From TMP-86 sp039807285 (GTDB taxonomy: Bacteria; Pseudomonadota; Gammaproteobacteria; Steroidobacterales; Steroidobacteraceae), in contig JBGAGK010000004.1 of assembly GCA_044226785.1 (NCBI GenBank), forward strand, positions 151,694 through 215,693: a stretch of 64,000 bases of DNA, given 5' to 3'. This document shows, piece after piece, positions 26,329 through 35,216 of the stretch (its first letter is position 1; each line of letters starts with the position of its first letter). The notes under the pieces are model-generated. The model saw only the letters and a program-made list of their open reading frames with translations. It was not told the origin of the DNA and ran no database searches. The position numbers and the translations under genes are program-made.

Positions 26329-28083
26329 CTATCGCCGGCCCGATCCTTTTCGATGCGCTTTCGGGCGTGCCCGCGCCGGGCCCTGCACCTGCAGGTTCAG
26401 CGCCACCCCACGGATCTTCACCTTCGACAGCAGCTCGAGCACTTGCGCAGGCAGGTTTGCAGGCAAACGCACAAGGGTGAAATCATCGTGGATCTCCACG
26501 CCGTTGATGTGCGCGCCGGGCAGGTGCGCAGTATTGGCGATGGCTCCGACGATATTGCCGGGTTGGGCGCCGCGCCGGCGTCCAATGGCCAGGCGATACA
26601 CGACCTGCTTGCCGTCATCCTCGAACGCATAGGCAGATTCCGGCAAGGACGGCAACGCCGATGGATCGTCAGCGTATTGATCCTTGCGATCGCGCTGCCT
26701 TGAGTCTTTGGGTCTTGCCCGCGGTGTCTCCCCGGGCGGCTGCCATTGCGAAGTCACGGGAGCGCCTCCTTCGACCATCGAGGCGATGGCGGCAGCCACA
26801 TTCAGCACGTCGACGCCGGATTCCAGCGCCACCTCCTGAACCAGCTGGCGATGGAAGTCGCTGGTGCTGCCCGCTGCCAGCACCTCGGTGATGCGCGCCT
26901 TGAACTTGACGAGACGGCGCCGGTTCACGTCCTCCGCGCTGGGAAGGCTCAGCGGCTCGATGGTCTGGCGGGTAGCGCGCTCGATCAGACGAAGCAGGTT
27001 GCGCTCACGCGGTGCGATGAACAGGATGGCTTCGCCGCTGCGGCCGGCCCGGCCGGTCCGGCCGATCCGATGCACGTATGATTCGGTATCGTAGGGCACG
27101 TCGAAGTTGACCACGTGCGTCACGCGCTCCACGTCGAGTCCGCGTGCGGCCACGTCGGTCGCCACCAGGATGTCGATCTTTCCCGCCTTGAGCTGCGCGA
27201 CCGTCTTTTCGCGCATGGATTGCTGAACGTCGCCATTGAGGGCAACGGCAGAGAACCCTCGGGCCTGGAGCTTCTCTGCCAGATCCACCGTGGCCTGCCT
27301 GGTGCGCACGAAGACCAGCATGGCGTCGAACTCCGCCACCTCCACGATGCGGGTCAGTGCATCGAGCTTGTGCAGGCCGCTGACCATCCAGTAGCTCTGC
27401 CTGATGTTGGCCGCGGTACCGGTCTTGCCCTTGATGACGATCTCCCGCGGCTCCTTCAAGTGGCGTTGGGCGATGCGGCGAATGTTGGGCGCCATGGTGG
27501 CGGAGAACAATGCGGTCTGCTTTTCACGCGGTGTTCGCGAAAGGATGGCCTCCATGGCGTCGGCAAAGCCCATGGCCAGCATCTCGTCGGCCTCATCGAG
27601 GACCACCGTACGGATGGCGTCGAGCTGCAGGGTGCCGCGCTCCAGGTGATCAATGATGCGGCCCGGGGTGCCGACGATGACCTGCGAGCCACGCTTGAGC
27701 GCGTTGAGTTGCGGCACATAACTCTGGCCGCCGTAGATGGGGAGCACGTGAAAGCCATTCATGCCAGTCGCATACTTCTGGAAAGCTTCCGAAACCTGTA
27801 TCGCAAGTTCGCGTGTGGGCACCAGCACCAGAGCCTGAGGCGTACGCTGTTTCAGGTCGATCCGCGACAGAATGGGCAGCGCGAACGCGGCCGTCTTCCC
27901 GGTGCCGGTCTGCGCCTGGCCGAGAATGTCGGCACCCCCCAGCAGCGCCGGGATACCCGCAGCCTGGATGGGAGACGCTGATTCGTAGCCAATGGCTTTC
28001 ACGGCGCGCAGCACGGCGTCGGAAAGCCCAAGGGAAGAGAAGGAAGTGGATTCGGCGATGCCGGTCGGGGGAGCTGCTTTCAT
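26329..28083 (-). CDS. deaD: DEAD-box ATP-dependent RNA helicase (DeaD/CsdA type)
   Basis: A 584-residue RNA helicase. The Q-motif region is followed by AQTGTGKTAAF (Walker A), PTRELAIQ, VLDEADEML (DEAD box), SAT, ARGLDVERV and HRIGRTGRAG. After the helicase core comes an RNA-binding domain of the DbpA/CsdA type (about residues 480-560, VVYRLAIGRRRGAQPGNIVG) and a basic tail. DeaD unwinds structured RNA in ribosome assembly and mRNA decay, especially in the cold. The length is a little shorter than E. coli DeaD. It is monocistronic and convergent with the Mrp operon. Confidence 0.93.
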   Translation of the reverse strand: MKAAPPTGIAESTSFSSLGLSDAVLRAVKAIGYESASPIQAAGIPALLGGADILGQAQTGTGKTAAFALPILSRIDLKQRTPQALVLVPTRELAIQVSEAFQKYATGMNGFHVLPIYGGQSYVPQLNALKRGSQVIVGTPGRIIDHLERGTLQLDAIRTVVLDEADEMLAMGFADAMEAILSRTPREKQTALFSATMAPNIRRIAQRHLKEPREIVIKGKTGTAANIRQSYWMVSGLHKLDALTRIVEVAEFDAMLVFVRTRQATVDLAEKLQARGFSAVALNGDVQQSMREKTVAQLKAGKIDILVATDVAARGLDVERVTHVVNFDVPYDTESYVHRIGRTGRAGRSGEAILFIAPRERNLLRLIERATRQTIEPLSLPSAEDVNRRRLVKFKARITEVLAAGSTSDFHRQLVQEVALESGVDVLNVAAAIASMVEGGAPVTSQWQPPGETPRARPKDSRQRDRKDQYADDPSALPSLPESAYAFEDDGKQVVYRLAIGRRRGAQPGNIVGAIANTAHLPGAHINGVEIHDDFTLVRLPANLPAQVLELLSKVKIRGVALNLQVQGPARARPKAHRKGSGRR

Positions 28084-28163
28084 CGCGGCAAGTATAGTGG
28101 CTCCGGATCGTATCCTGTTGATTAATCGTGATTTTATGATATGTGTACATATAACCAGTTACT

Positions 28164-28360
28164 GGAAATCCGCCATGGACAGTATCGATGCGAGCGGCGC
28201 TGGCTGTCTTTGATCGCGGAGTTCGACCGGTGCAATGGCTGGGCTGCCATCACGACCGCTGCGTCGACGGTCATCACATCCACCATTGGGCCGATGGTGG
28301 CGAGACCCGACCGGAAAACCTGGTCACGCTGTGCCGCTACCATCCTCGCCGGATGGACCT
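28164..28360 (+). pseudogene. Relic of a DUF222/HNH endonuclease C-terminus
   Basis: In one frame this stretch encodes RAALAVFDRGVRP followed by CVDGHHIHHWADGG, NLVTLC and RYHPRR. That is the C-terminal HNH nuclease module of DUF222-type endonucleases, which usually reads as a Cys-containing RDRGCRF motif, then HHI-HWADGG and LCRHHHR. Here the first Cys of the zinc-binding knuckle is Val, the last HHH is YHP, and the roughly 300-residue N-terminal DUF222 part is absent. No ribosome site is visible. These nucleases are often repeated and linked to mobile introns or group-specific expansions; this copy is dead. Confidence 0.65.
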
Positions 28361-28569
28361 CGGTACACCGCGGGCAGAGGAACCTGTCCACATTGCCCCG
28401 CGCGCTGCCGCTGCACGCACGTTCGCTGGCGTCGGAGTCGACTATGGCCTGACCGCCTCGACCCCGTGTTCACTGCGCGATCATGACGTTTTGCGCGGAA
28501 ACGTAGCGCATCAGGACAATGCCCGATCTCCACTCTGCTACAGTCTTTCCCTGGATCGAGGAGCACACC

Positions 28570-29346
28570 GTGGAAGAAGACACCAGGAAATGGATCTGGT
28601 GGGGCATTCCCACCCTGATTGCCGTCGGTGTTCTGGCGGCGTTCTACTACCACCGCAAGCACCAGGAGGAACCACCGGTGCAACAGGTTCGCAGCGCACC
28701 CGTTCCACCGGTGGCGCCCGCGCGCCCTGACTATCCGATCCCGCCGGAGGCGACGAACGCCCAACCGCTGCCAGTCCTGGCAGACAGCGATGCGGCGGTC
28801 AAGGATTCGCTGACCGGCGTGTTCGGCCGATCGCTGGATGAATTCCTGGTTCCGACGGATATCGTCCGGCACATCGTTGTCACGGTGGACAACCTCATGC
28901 GCAGGAAGGCATCGGTGCAGATGTGGCCCCTGCAACCAACGCCCGGTCAGCCGGTGGTGGCCGGGGCGGATGAACAACTGACCCTGAGCGAGGACAATTT
29001 CGCCCGCTACGAACCGATCATGAAGATGGTGCGCAGCACCGACGTCCGGCAGGTGGCGGCGGTGTACAAGCACTTCTACCCGCTGTTTCAGCAAGTCTAC
29101 GCAGATCTGGGCTACCCCAACGGATACTTCAACAACCGGCTCGTGGAAGTGATCGACAACCTGCTGGAAACCCCTGAGGTGCACGGACCGATCAGGCTGG
29201 TCCAGCCTGGCGTGCTCTATCAGTTCGCCGACCCGGCACTCGAGGACAGGTCAGCGGGTCAGAAACTGCTGATCCGCATGGGCAGCAGCAACACTGCGGA
29301 AATCAAGCTGAAGCTGCGCGAGTTGCGCAGTGAAATAGCCAGATAG
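28570..29346 (+). CDS. DUF3014 domain-containing membrane-anchored protein
   Basis: A roughly 258-residue protein with an N-terminal transmembrane helix (IWWGIPTLIAVGVLAAFYY), a proline-rich linker and a globular domain matching DUF3014, with YPLFQQVYADLGYPNGYFNNR and the DNLLETPEV segment. Function of the family is unknown; it is found in gammaproteobacteria as a single-pass envelope protein with the domain in the periplasm. The GTG at 28570 follows a GAGGAG ribosome site; an ATG at 28519 is in frame but poorly placed. No operon partner is evident. Confidence 0.82.
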   Translation: MEEDTRKWIWWGIPTLIAVGVLAAFYYHRKHQEEPPVQQVRSAPVPPVAPARPDYPIPPEATNAQPLPVLADSDAAVKDSLTGVFGRSLDEFLVPTDIVRHIVVTVDNLMRRKASVQMWPLQPTPGQPVVAGADEQLTLSEDNFARYEPIMKMVRSTDVRQVAAVYKHFYPLFQQVYADLGYPNGYFNNRLVEVIDNLLETPEVHGPIRLVQPGVLYQFADPALEDRSAGQKLLIRMGSSNTAEIKLKLRELRSEIAR

Positions 29347-29536
29347 TCGTGCGGCGTCAGGCCGGCCGGATCTTCCGGCGGGATCGTGGCCGAATGCACG
29401 TGCCTTGAAAGTTCAATGCTGCCTTCCGCCGCCAGGTCTTCGATGCGCAGTTGCATTCCGTAACCGTCGAATCCGTGCATCAGGATATCAAATGGAAGCT
29501 TGAAGGCTGCTGGGCGGGCTATGGCAAAATCAGCAG

Positions 29537-32203
29537 ATGTCGTCCGAGGAGTCTGACCAGATAGTTTTCGCGCAAACCAAGATCCAGCCGCCTCGGCTCC
29601 GATCCGGGCTGATAGTCCGAGCCGCCCTCGAACGCAATCTGCACAGTGCCTTGGGAAGCAGGCGGCTGACCGTACTTCAGGCGCCCGCGGGCTGGGGCAA
29701 GACTACCGCGCTGACGCGCGCACTGGCGCAACTCCCCCCCGGTCATGCCTTCGTGTGGATCGCTGCAGACGAGGACGATGATCTGCAGCGATTCCTGGCC
29801 TGCCTGTCGGCGGCCCTGGAACCTCTGGATCTCGCGTGGAGAGTGGCTCCGCGAGCCCTGCCGACACTTTCCCTGGCTGAGCGCGGGCTGCGACAGGTAG
29901 CGGATGAAGTGACCAATGCCCTGGCCAGTTCAGAGATCGAGCGTGGAGTCATCGTGGTCGATGACGTGCATCGCGTGCAGGATCGTCGCGTGATCGAGCT
30001 GCTGCGGATTCTGCTCGAGAGCATGCCTGCACCTCACTGGGGCATGGCCTTGTCGACACGTACGGCGCCTGACCTGCCGCTTGCCCGATGGCGGGCGCGC
30101 GATGAGGTGGCAGAACTGCGCCTGGAGGACCTTCGCTTCGCGGAGGAGGAAGTGGCACACCTGTTGATGGCCAGCGGCGCGTCAGCGGCGATTGCTTCCG
30201 AACTGACCAGCCGCACGGGCGGGTGGGCAGCCGGCCTGCGCCTGCTCATGTCCGTGGGTGGCGGCACCGGAGGCTGGCGGACTCCCGCGCCCAGTCAACG
30301 CCATGTTTTCGAGTATCTGGCCGATGAAGTGCTGTCAACCGTCGAAAAAGACCTGCGCGAATTCCTGTTGAGATGTTCGATCCTGCCGGAACTGACGCCG
30401 CGGCGTTGCGCATACGTTGCAAACCAGTCAAGCGCCGGTTTGCTCCTGGATCGGATCGAGCGTGACGGGCTGTTCGTGAGCGTACTGGATGCAGAGGAAC
30501 GGACGCTGCGCCTGCATGATCTGTTCCGGGATTTTCTCGAAGATCGGCTCCAGCGCGATCATGCCGACGAACTGCCACGACTGTTGCGCCGCGCAGCCGA
30601 ACACGAGCCGGATCTTGCCCGCGCGGTCGGATGGCTGGCGCGTGCCGGTGCATGGGACGAGGCCGCGAAAGCACTGGCGCAACGCGGCCCAACGCTGGTG
30701 CCGATCGGTGGCGGCCCCATCATCGAGCGGCTGCTGGCGCTGTTTCCCGACGCCGAATACCAGCGTCGCCCGGAGCTTCACTTTCTTCGCGCCCTGTGCG
30801 CCTATCAACAGTTCGACTTTGAGATCCTGTTCCGGGAAATGCAGCAGGCGGTCGCGGGATACGAGCGCGTGGGTCAGCATGAACAGGCGAGCCTGGCGCG
30901 CATCTATGCGGCCGTAGGGATGCGCAACAGCGGGCGGCACGAGGAAGCCAGAGAGGCGTTCCGCAATCTCGGTACCGAGCCGCTTGCGGACCCGCCGGCT
31001 GCACTCGCAGCCTATTTTTCAGCCTGGGAAGCCTACGCGGACCATCAGCCTGAAAACGTTGCCCCCTCCTTTGCCCGGATGCTCGGCCGCCTGGAGCAGA
31101 TCGACAACGGTCAGCTGTGGGAACTGTGTTTCATGCACTGCTTCCTGATCGGTTGCCCCGGCATGTTGCCGCTGGTCATGCAATTCGACGACCATGCCAT
31201 GCGGCTGATCGGTGATACTCGCAGCGTGCTGGGTGGCAGCGTACTTCATTCGCGAGCGACGGTGGCGTTCGGCGCGGGCGATCCGGCACAGGCCGTTGAA
31301 CTGTTGACGGCCGCGGATGAAATTGTCCGGTGGCTCGGCAACCCGCGCACACTCGCCACCGAGAACTACATGCTTCACCTGGCGCTGGATGCCCTGCGGG
31401 GAGATCGCCCGTCGGTCGAATTTCACCTGGAACGCATGCGTGCCGACATGCGCCAATCAGGCGAAGCCAACCGCCGCACGCACCTGGATTCTGCGCTGCT
31501 TGCTGCGGCGCGCGCCTTGTGGCTGCTCGATGACCGTGAGCGCGTGCAGGCGATGGCCCAGGAAATGACCCAGGTGCGCAATGGGTTCGAGTGGACCTAT
31601 GCGCAAGCCGAGCGCCTGATGGCTCGAGGGATGGCAGCACTGGGCCAAGGTCACCACGCCGATGCAGTTGCATTGCTGGGCACTTCACTTCTGGAATCCG
31701 CGGATGAGGACCTGGCCTTCTTTCGCAACAGCCAGACCCGCGTCATGCTGGCCGAGGCACATCTTCGACTCGGCGCCCCCGATGCGGCCGCCCAGGCACT
31801 GCAACCCTGGCTGAAAAGCGTACACGGCGGCGGCTTCGTCGGTGGAGCCCTGATGGCCGGACCGCAAGTGCTCGAATCACTGGCACATGCCGGCTGGGAC
31901 GGCCTTCTGACCCTGCCGGACCTTTCGATCCTGCAGCGGTTGTGTGACACCGTGAACGGTCTGCGCTCCAGCCGCGACGGCATGTCATCACGGCCAGGCG
32001 GCCTGACGGAGCGCGAATCGCAGGTGCTGGAACGCATCGCTGCCGGAGACAGCAACAAGCTGATCGCGCGCGCGCTGGACCTGAGCCTGTTCACGGTCAA
32101 ACGCCATGTCGCGAACATCTTTGACAAGCTGGCGTTGAGTTCGCGCACCCAGGCCGCGGTGTGGCTGCGCGAACAGCGCAGCGCAGGCAGGGCCGACCGC
32201 TGA
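29537..32203 (+). CDS. LuxR family regulator with MalT-like ATPase/TPR architecture (LAL)
   Basis: An 888-residue regulator of the large ATP-binding LuxR class. Residues 50-58 form the Walker A motif (APAGWGKTT), and GVIVVDDVHRVQD is the Walker B region of this STAND-type ATPase. A long TPR-like sensor region occupies the middle, and the C-terminus (from about residue 820) is a LuxR helix-turn-helix: LTERESQVLERIAAG followed by SLFTVKRHVANIFDKL. Such proteins activate catabolic genes on binding a ligand. The target is unknown; the neighbours are an unknown secreted protein and a cytochrome gene. Confidence 0.93.
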   Translation: MSSEESDQIVFAQTKIQPPRLRSGLIVRAALERNLHSALGSRRLTVLQAPAGWGKTTALTRALAQLPPGHAFVWIAADEDDDLQRFLACLSAALEPLDLAWRVAPRALPTLSLAERGLRQVADEVTNALASSEIERGVIVVDDVHRVQDRRVIELLRILLESMPAPHWGMALSTRTAPDLPLARWRARDEVAELRLEDLRFAEEEVAHLLMASGASAAIASELTSRTGGWAAGLRLLMSVGGGTGGWRTPAPSQRHVFEYLADEVLSTVEKDLREFLLRCSILPELTPRRCAYVANQSSAGLLLDRIERDGLFVSVLDAEERTLRLHDLFRDFLEDRLQRDHADELPRLLRRAAEHEPDLARAVGWLARAGAWDEAAKALAQRGPTLVPIGGGPIIERLLALFPDAEYQRRPELHFLRALCAYQQFDFEILFREMQQAVAGYERVGQHEQASLARIYAAVGMRNSGRHEEAREAFRNLGTEPLADPPAALAAYFSAWEAYADHQPENVAPSFARMLGRLEQIDNGQLWELCFMHCFLIGCPGMLPLVMQFDDHAMRLIGDTRSVLGGSVLHSRATVAFGAGDPAQAVELLTAADEIVRWLGNPRTLATENYMLHLALDALRGDRPSVEFHLERMRADMRQSGEANRRTHLDSALLAAARALWLLDDRERVQAMAQEMTQVRNGFEWTYAQAERLMARGMAALGQGHHADAVALLGTSLLESADEDLAFFRNSQTRVMLAEAHLRLGAPDAAAQALQPWLKSVHGGGFVGGALMAGPQVLESLAHAGWDGLLTLPDLSILQRLCDTVNGLRSSRDGMSSRPGGLTERESQVLERIAAGDSNKLIARALDLSLFTVKRHVANIFDKLALSSRTQAAVWLREQRSAGRADR

Positions 32204-32220
32204 TCCGCCCACCGGGTGAT

Positions 32221-33186
32221 TCAGGTGCGCAACTCCCTGAACTGCCAGGTCAGCTTCACGATGAATCCGGTCTCGTGGAAGTTGGGCACCTGTCGCTTCC
32301 AGGCCTGGGGATCAGAGGCATCCGGCGCAATTTCCTGCTTCCCTGACGGGTTGGTGACACGGCTGATCCCGTTCATGTTGCCTTTGACCTTGAAGGCTTT
32401 TTCGGCATGTCCGGCTTGCGGGGCGCCCTTGAGCCGTTCGATGATCCATTGTGTCACCGTCCTGCGGGTCGGCATGTCCGCACCTCCCGGCAATCCGCCG
32501 GGGACGTCACCTTCCAGGGGCTTGCTCAGTGGCTTCGACCGGATGGATTGATGCACCGGGATCATCGGCATGTAGAAGCTCTGGACATAAAGTTTTCGGG
32601 TCTTGATGTCCGTGACGATCTGGTTGCTGGAACAGGTGATAGGCATCTGTGACGAAACGACGGCGCCTTCGGCATCCCCGATGGCCGTTTCCATACCATC
32701 GGCAGGTCCGGTCACGTCATTCAATCGCTCGTGGGCCTCATATTTGTAGTCAGCGACGATGGTAGCCCCACAAGGTTCGGTCATCTCCCAGCGCTGGAAT
32801 CGATCCTCGGAAGGTTCGGCGAATCCAGGATCAGAATCCGACCCGCCAGGTTCACACGACTGACCAGCCCAGCAGGACTGCGCATCATGAGCGGAGTCGT
32901 AGGGATTGAAATTGTCCAGCCCTTCCGCAGCGACATAGGGAATATTCAGGGTCCAGAACTGGCTGAATGCACCCTCCTTCCATTCCGGGCCGTTTTTCCA
33001 CCGTTCGTGTCCTGAGTCGATCCTGACCTCCACTTCGAGCACCGCCCTCCGGGCGATCGCCCCTTGCGCAGTGGAAACCGGCATGCCCATCCCGGCGAGC
33101 AAACCCGCCGCACCCATCACCAGCGTCCCGGCGACACGCCTCCCGGAACCGTACCTTGCCAGCATCCGCGATTTTTCGATCCTCAT
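32221..33186 (-). CDS. Secreted protein of unknown function
   Basis: I do not recognise this roughly 321-residue protein. It has a basic N-terminus and a hydrophobic signal segment (LVMGAAGLLAGMGMPVSTAQG), then a soluble region with four spaced cysteines (DAQSCWAGQSCEPGG, EPCGATIV, PITCSSNQI) that could form disulfides, suggesting a periplasmic or extracellular location. The ATG at 33186 is supported by AGGAAGGG eight bases upstream. It is convergent with the LAL regulator gene (17 bases apart) and divergent from the cytochrome gene. Acidic Asp/Gly/Ser-rich loops are present but no clear calcium-binding repeat. Confidence 0.7.
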   Translation of the reverse strand: MRIEKSRMLARYGSGRRVAGTLVMGAAGLLAGMGMPVSTAQGAIARRAVLEVEVRIDSGHERWKNGPEWKEGAFSQFWTLNIPYVAAEGLDNFNPYDSAHDAQSCWAGQSCEPGGSDSDPGFAEPSEDRFQRWEMTEPCGATIVADYKYEAHERLNDVTGPADGMETAIGDAEGAVVSSQMPITCSSNQIVTDIKTRKLYVQSFYMPMIPVHQSIRSKPLSKPLEGDVPGGLPGGADMPTRRTVTQWIIERLKGAPQAGHAEKAFKVKGNMNGISRVTNPSGKQEIAPDASDPQAWKRQVPNFHETGFIVKLTWQFRELRT

Positions 33187-33385
33187 GACGAAACCCTTCC
33201 TGAAAGTGATGATTGTCCGACGCGGCCACCAGACTGGCACTGCCCGCGATGAGTTTCAGCCTGAGGCAGAACTGGACGTCGGGACATCGGCCATTGGCAC
33301 CACTCGTCAAGCAAATATGTCCCATGGCGAGTCCGGCGCGCATGGCTCCCCGGGCGGCGGTCAATGGTTCTTCCGGGCGATGCGG

Positions 33386-33407
33386 GTCTGGTACGCCTGC
33401 ACCAGAC
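33386..33407. promoter_or_regulatory. Inverted repeat upstream of the cytochrome gene
   Basis: GTCTGGT and its exact complement ACCAGAC are separated by eight bases and lie about 45 bases before the cytochrome start at 33452. It could be an operator or a small RNA hairpin in the leader. There is no following T-run, so it is not a good terminator. Chance occurrence is possible in GC-rich DNA. Confidence 0.3.
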
Positions 33408-33451
33408 TTGGGCTCTGGATGCAACTGACCACCCTGTCCGGAGAAAAAGTC

Positions 33452-33973
33452 ATGAATATTTTGCTCGATCTGAATCACCTGAGGCGCCTGGTCTTCTGGC
33501 TTGCCGCATCGATTGCCGCTCCTGTCACCCAGGCAGCACCCCCAGTCAATTCAGCGGCACGATCGCCAGCAGCCGCCACCGCACAGGTCGAACGGGGTCG
33601 CTATCTCATCGTGGTCGGCGGCTGCAACGATTGCCACACCCCCGGATATGGTTCCTCCGGTGGGAAAGTGGCGGAGCAGGACTGGCTGGTCGGCGACATG
33701 CTGGGCTTCAGCGGTCCCTGGGGCACGACCTATCCGACCAACCTGCGCCAACTGGTGGCGCAGATGACTGAAGCGCAATGGCTGGTCCGGTCCGGCCAGA
33801 CACAGATGCGCCCGCCCATGCCCTGGGTCAGCCTGCACGGGATGACGCAGGACGACCTGAAGGCCATTTATCGTTACATTGCCTGGCTGGGTCCCAAAGG
33901 CGAACCTGCCCCCACCTATCTGCCTCCTGGCAGTTCGCCCAAGGGTCCGGTGGTAGCCTTCCCTGGCGGCTGA
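33452..33973 (+). CDS. Secreted monoheme cytochrome c
   Basis: A 173-residue exported protein with a signal peptide (LVFWLAASIAAPVTQAA) and one heme motif CNDCH, followed by the GKVAEQDWLVG and WGTTYPTNLR segments. This layout is typical of small cytochromes that accompany oxidoreductases such as dehydrogenases or the adaptor subunit of sulfite-type enzymes. The candidate Met ligand lies in MRPPMPW. The ATG at 33452 has CGGAG upstream. No catalytic partner gene is adjacent. Confidence 0.85.
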   Translation: MNILLDLNHLRRLVFWLAASIAAPVTQAAPPVNSAARSPAAATAQVERGRYLIVVGGCNDCHTPGYGSSGGKVAEQDWLVGDMLGFSGPWGTTYPTNLRQLVAQMTEAQWLVRSGQTQMRPPMPWVSLHGMTQDDLKAIYRYIAWLGPKGEPAPTYLPPGSSPKGPVVAFPGG

Positions 33974-34026
33974 TCCCGTACCCGGTGGCCCGTTGACTTG
34001 TGCCGCTCCGTCTCCATATGTGAGGC

Positions 34027-34731
34027 ATGTCCAGCACCGTCAATCCCGCCACACCCACTGCCCGGCTGCGCATCGACTTCGTGTCCGATGTAGCCTGTCC
34101 GTGGTGCGCCATCGGGCTGGCCAGCCTTCAGGTGGCACTCGGGCGTCTGGACGGAGTCGTGCAGGCGGACATCCACCTGCAGCCCTTCGAGCTGAACCCC
34201 GGACTCCCACCGGAGGGCGAGGACGCCAATGAACACCTGATGCGCAAGTACGGCATCGGCGAGGCACAGCTCGATGCCAATCGCGCCACGATCCGCGAGC
34301 GAGGTGCAGCCCTTGGCTTTGCGTTCAACATGCACAAGGGAAGCCGTATCCGCAACACGTTCGATGCGCACCGGTTGCTGCACTGGGTCGGACTCGAACA
34401 TCCTGACCGTGCTCTGATCCTCAAGCAGGCGCTGCTGCGAGCCTATTTCAGCGACGGAAAAAACGTGTCCGACCATGAAGTCCTGATCCGCGTCGCCGGG
34501 GAAGCAGGGCTCGATTGTGATAGGGCTCGCCAGGTGCTCGAAAGCGGCGCGCATGCGGACGCCGTGCGCGCACAGGAACGGGCTTTCCAGCAGGCCGGCA
34601 TCCACTCCGTGCCGGCCACCATCGTCAATGGCCAGTACCTGATCCCGGGCGGTCAACCGCCAGAAGCCTTCGAGCGCGCATTGCGCGAGATCGCGGACGG
34701 AGCGGCGACTGCACAACCCGCGCTGCATTGA
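34027..34731 (+). CDS. DsbA family oxidoreductase (FrnE-like)
   Basis: A 234-residue thioredoxin-fold protein with the active site CPWC at residues 24-27, a large helical insertion, and a cis-Pro loop SVPATIVNG. It resembles FrnE and 2-hydroxychromene-2-carboxylate isomerase-like DsbA proteins, which lack a signal peptide and act in the cytoplasm on disulfides. It is 12 bases upstream of trxC on the same strand, consistent with a shared thiol-redox role. Confidence 0.92.
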   Translation: MSSTVNPATPTARLRIDFVSDVACPWCAIGLASLQVALGRLDGVVQADIHLQPFELNPGLPPEGEDANEHLMRKYGIGEAQLDANRATIRERGAALGFAFNMHKGSRIRNTFDAHRLLHWVGLEHPDRALILKQALLRAYFSDGKNVSDHEVLIRVAGEAGLDCDRARQVLESGAHADAVRAQERAFQQAGIHSVPATIVNGQYLIPGGQPPEAFERALREIADGAATAQPALH

Positions 34732-34743
34732 GAAGGAGCAGCC

Positions 34744-35181
34744 ATGAGCGGTACCGTGAATCTGGTCTGCCCGCATTGTGAGGCCGTGAATCGCGTGCCC
34801 AGCGCCCGGCTCGGCGATGCCCCGAATTGCGGAAAATGTCACAAGCCCCTGTTCACCGGCCACCCCCTGGAAGCCGGCTCGAGCACGTTCGAGAAGCACC
34901 TGTCACGCAACGAGATCCCCGTGCTGGTGGATTTCTGGGCGCCCTGGTGTGGCCCGTGCCGGATGATGGCACCGCAGTTCGTGCAGGCAGCCGCGCAACT
35001 GGAGCCCGGCGTGCGACTGCTGAAAGTCGATACCGACGCTGAACCGGAACTCGGCACGCGTCATGGCATCCGCAGCATCCCCACTCTGGCCCTGTTTCGC
35101 GGAGGCCTCGAGGTGGCGCGTCAGGCTGGTGCGACGAACAGCGCGAACATCATTCAGTGGGTGCGCGCCCAGGGTCTTTGA
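34744..35181 (+). CDS. trxC: Thioredoxin 2 (TrxC)
   Basis: A 145-residue thioredoxin with an N-terminal zinc-binding domain (Cys9/Cys12 in CPHC and Cys29/Cys32 in CGKC) and the active site WCGPC at residues 68-72. GIRSIPTLALF contains the cis-Pro. The zinc module is diagnostic of TrxC, which reduces cytoplasmic disulfides under oxidative stress. GAAGGAG precedes the ATG. It is downstream of a DsbA-family gene. Confidence 0.96.
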   Translation: MSGTVNLVCPHCEAVNRVPSARLGDAPNCGKCHKPLFTGHPLEAGSSTFEKHLSRNEIPVLVDFWAPWCGPCRMMAPQFVQAAAQLEPGVRLLKVDTDAEPELGTRHGIRSIPTLALFRGGLEVARQAGATNSANIIQWVRAQGL

Positions 35182-35216
35182 TCCAACATGCGCGCCGGAA
35201 GTCCAACGCTTCAGGT

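Noticed and set aside
28084..28105. TATACT eight bases before the helicase start, considered as a leaderless promoter
   Set aside because: No matching -35 element at 16-18 bases, so a -10 assignment is not supported.
29259..29480. Small minus-strand frame (73 codons) overlapping the end of the DUF3014 gene
   Set aside because: No ribosome site and no recognisable family; a third of it is antisense to DUF3014.
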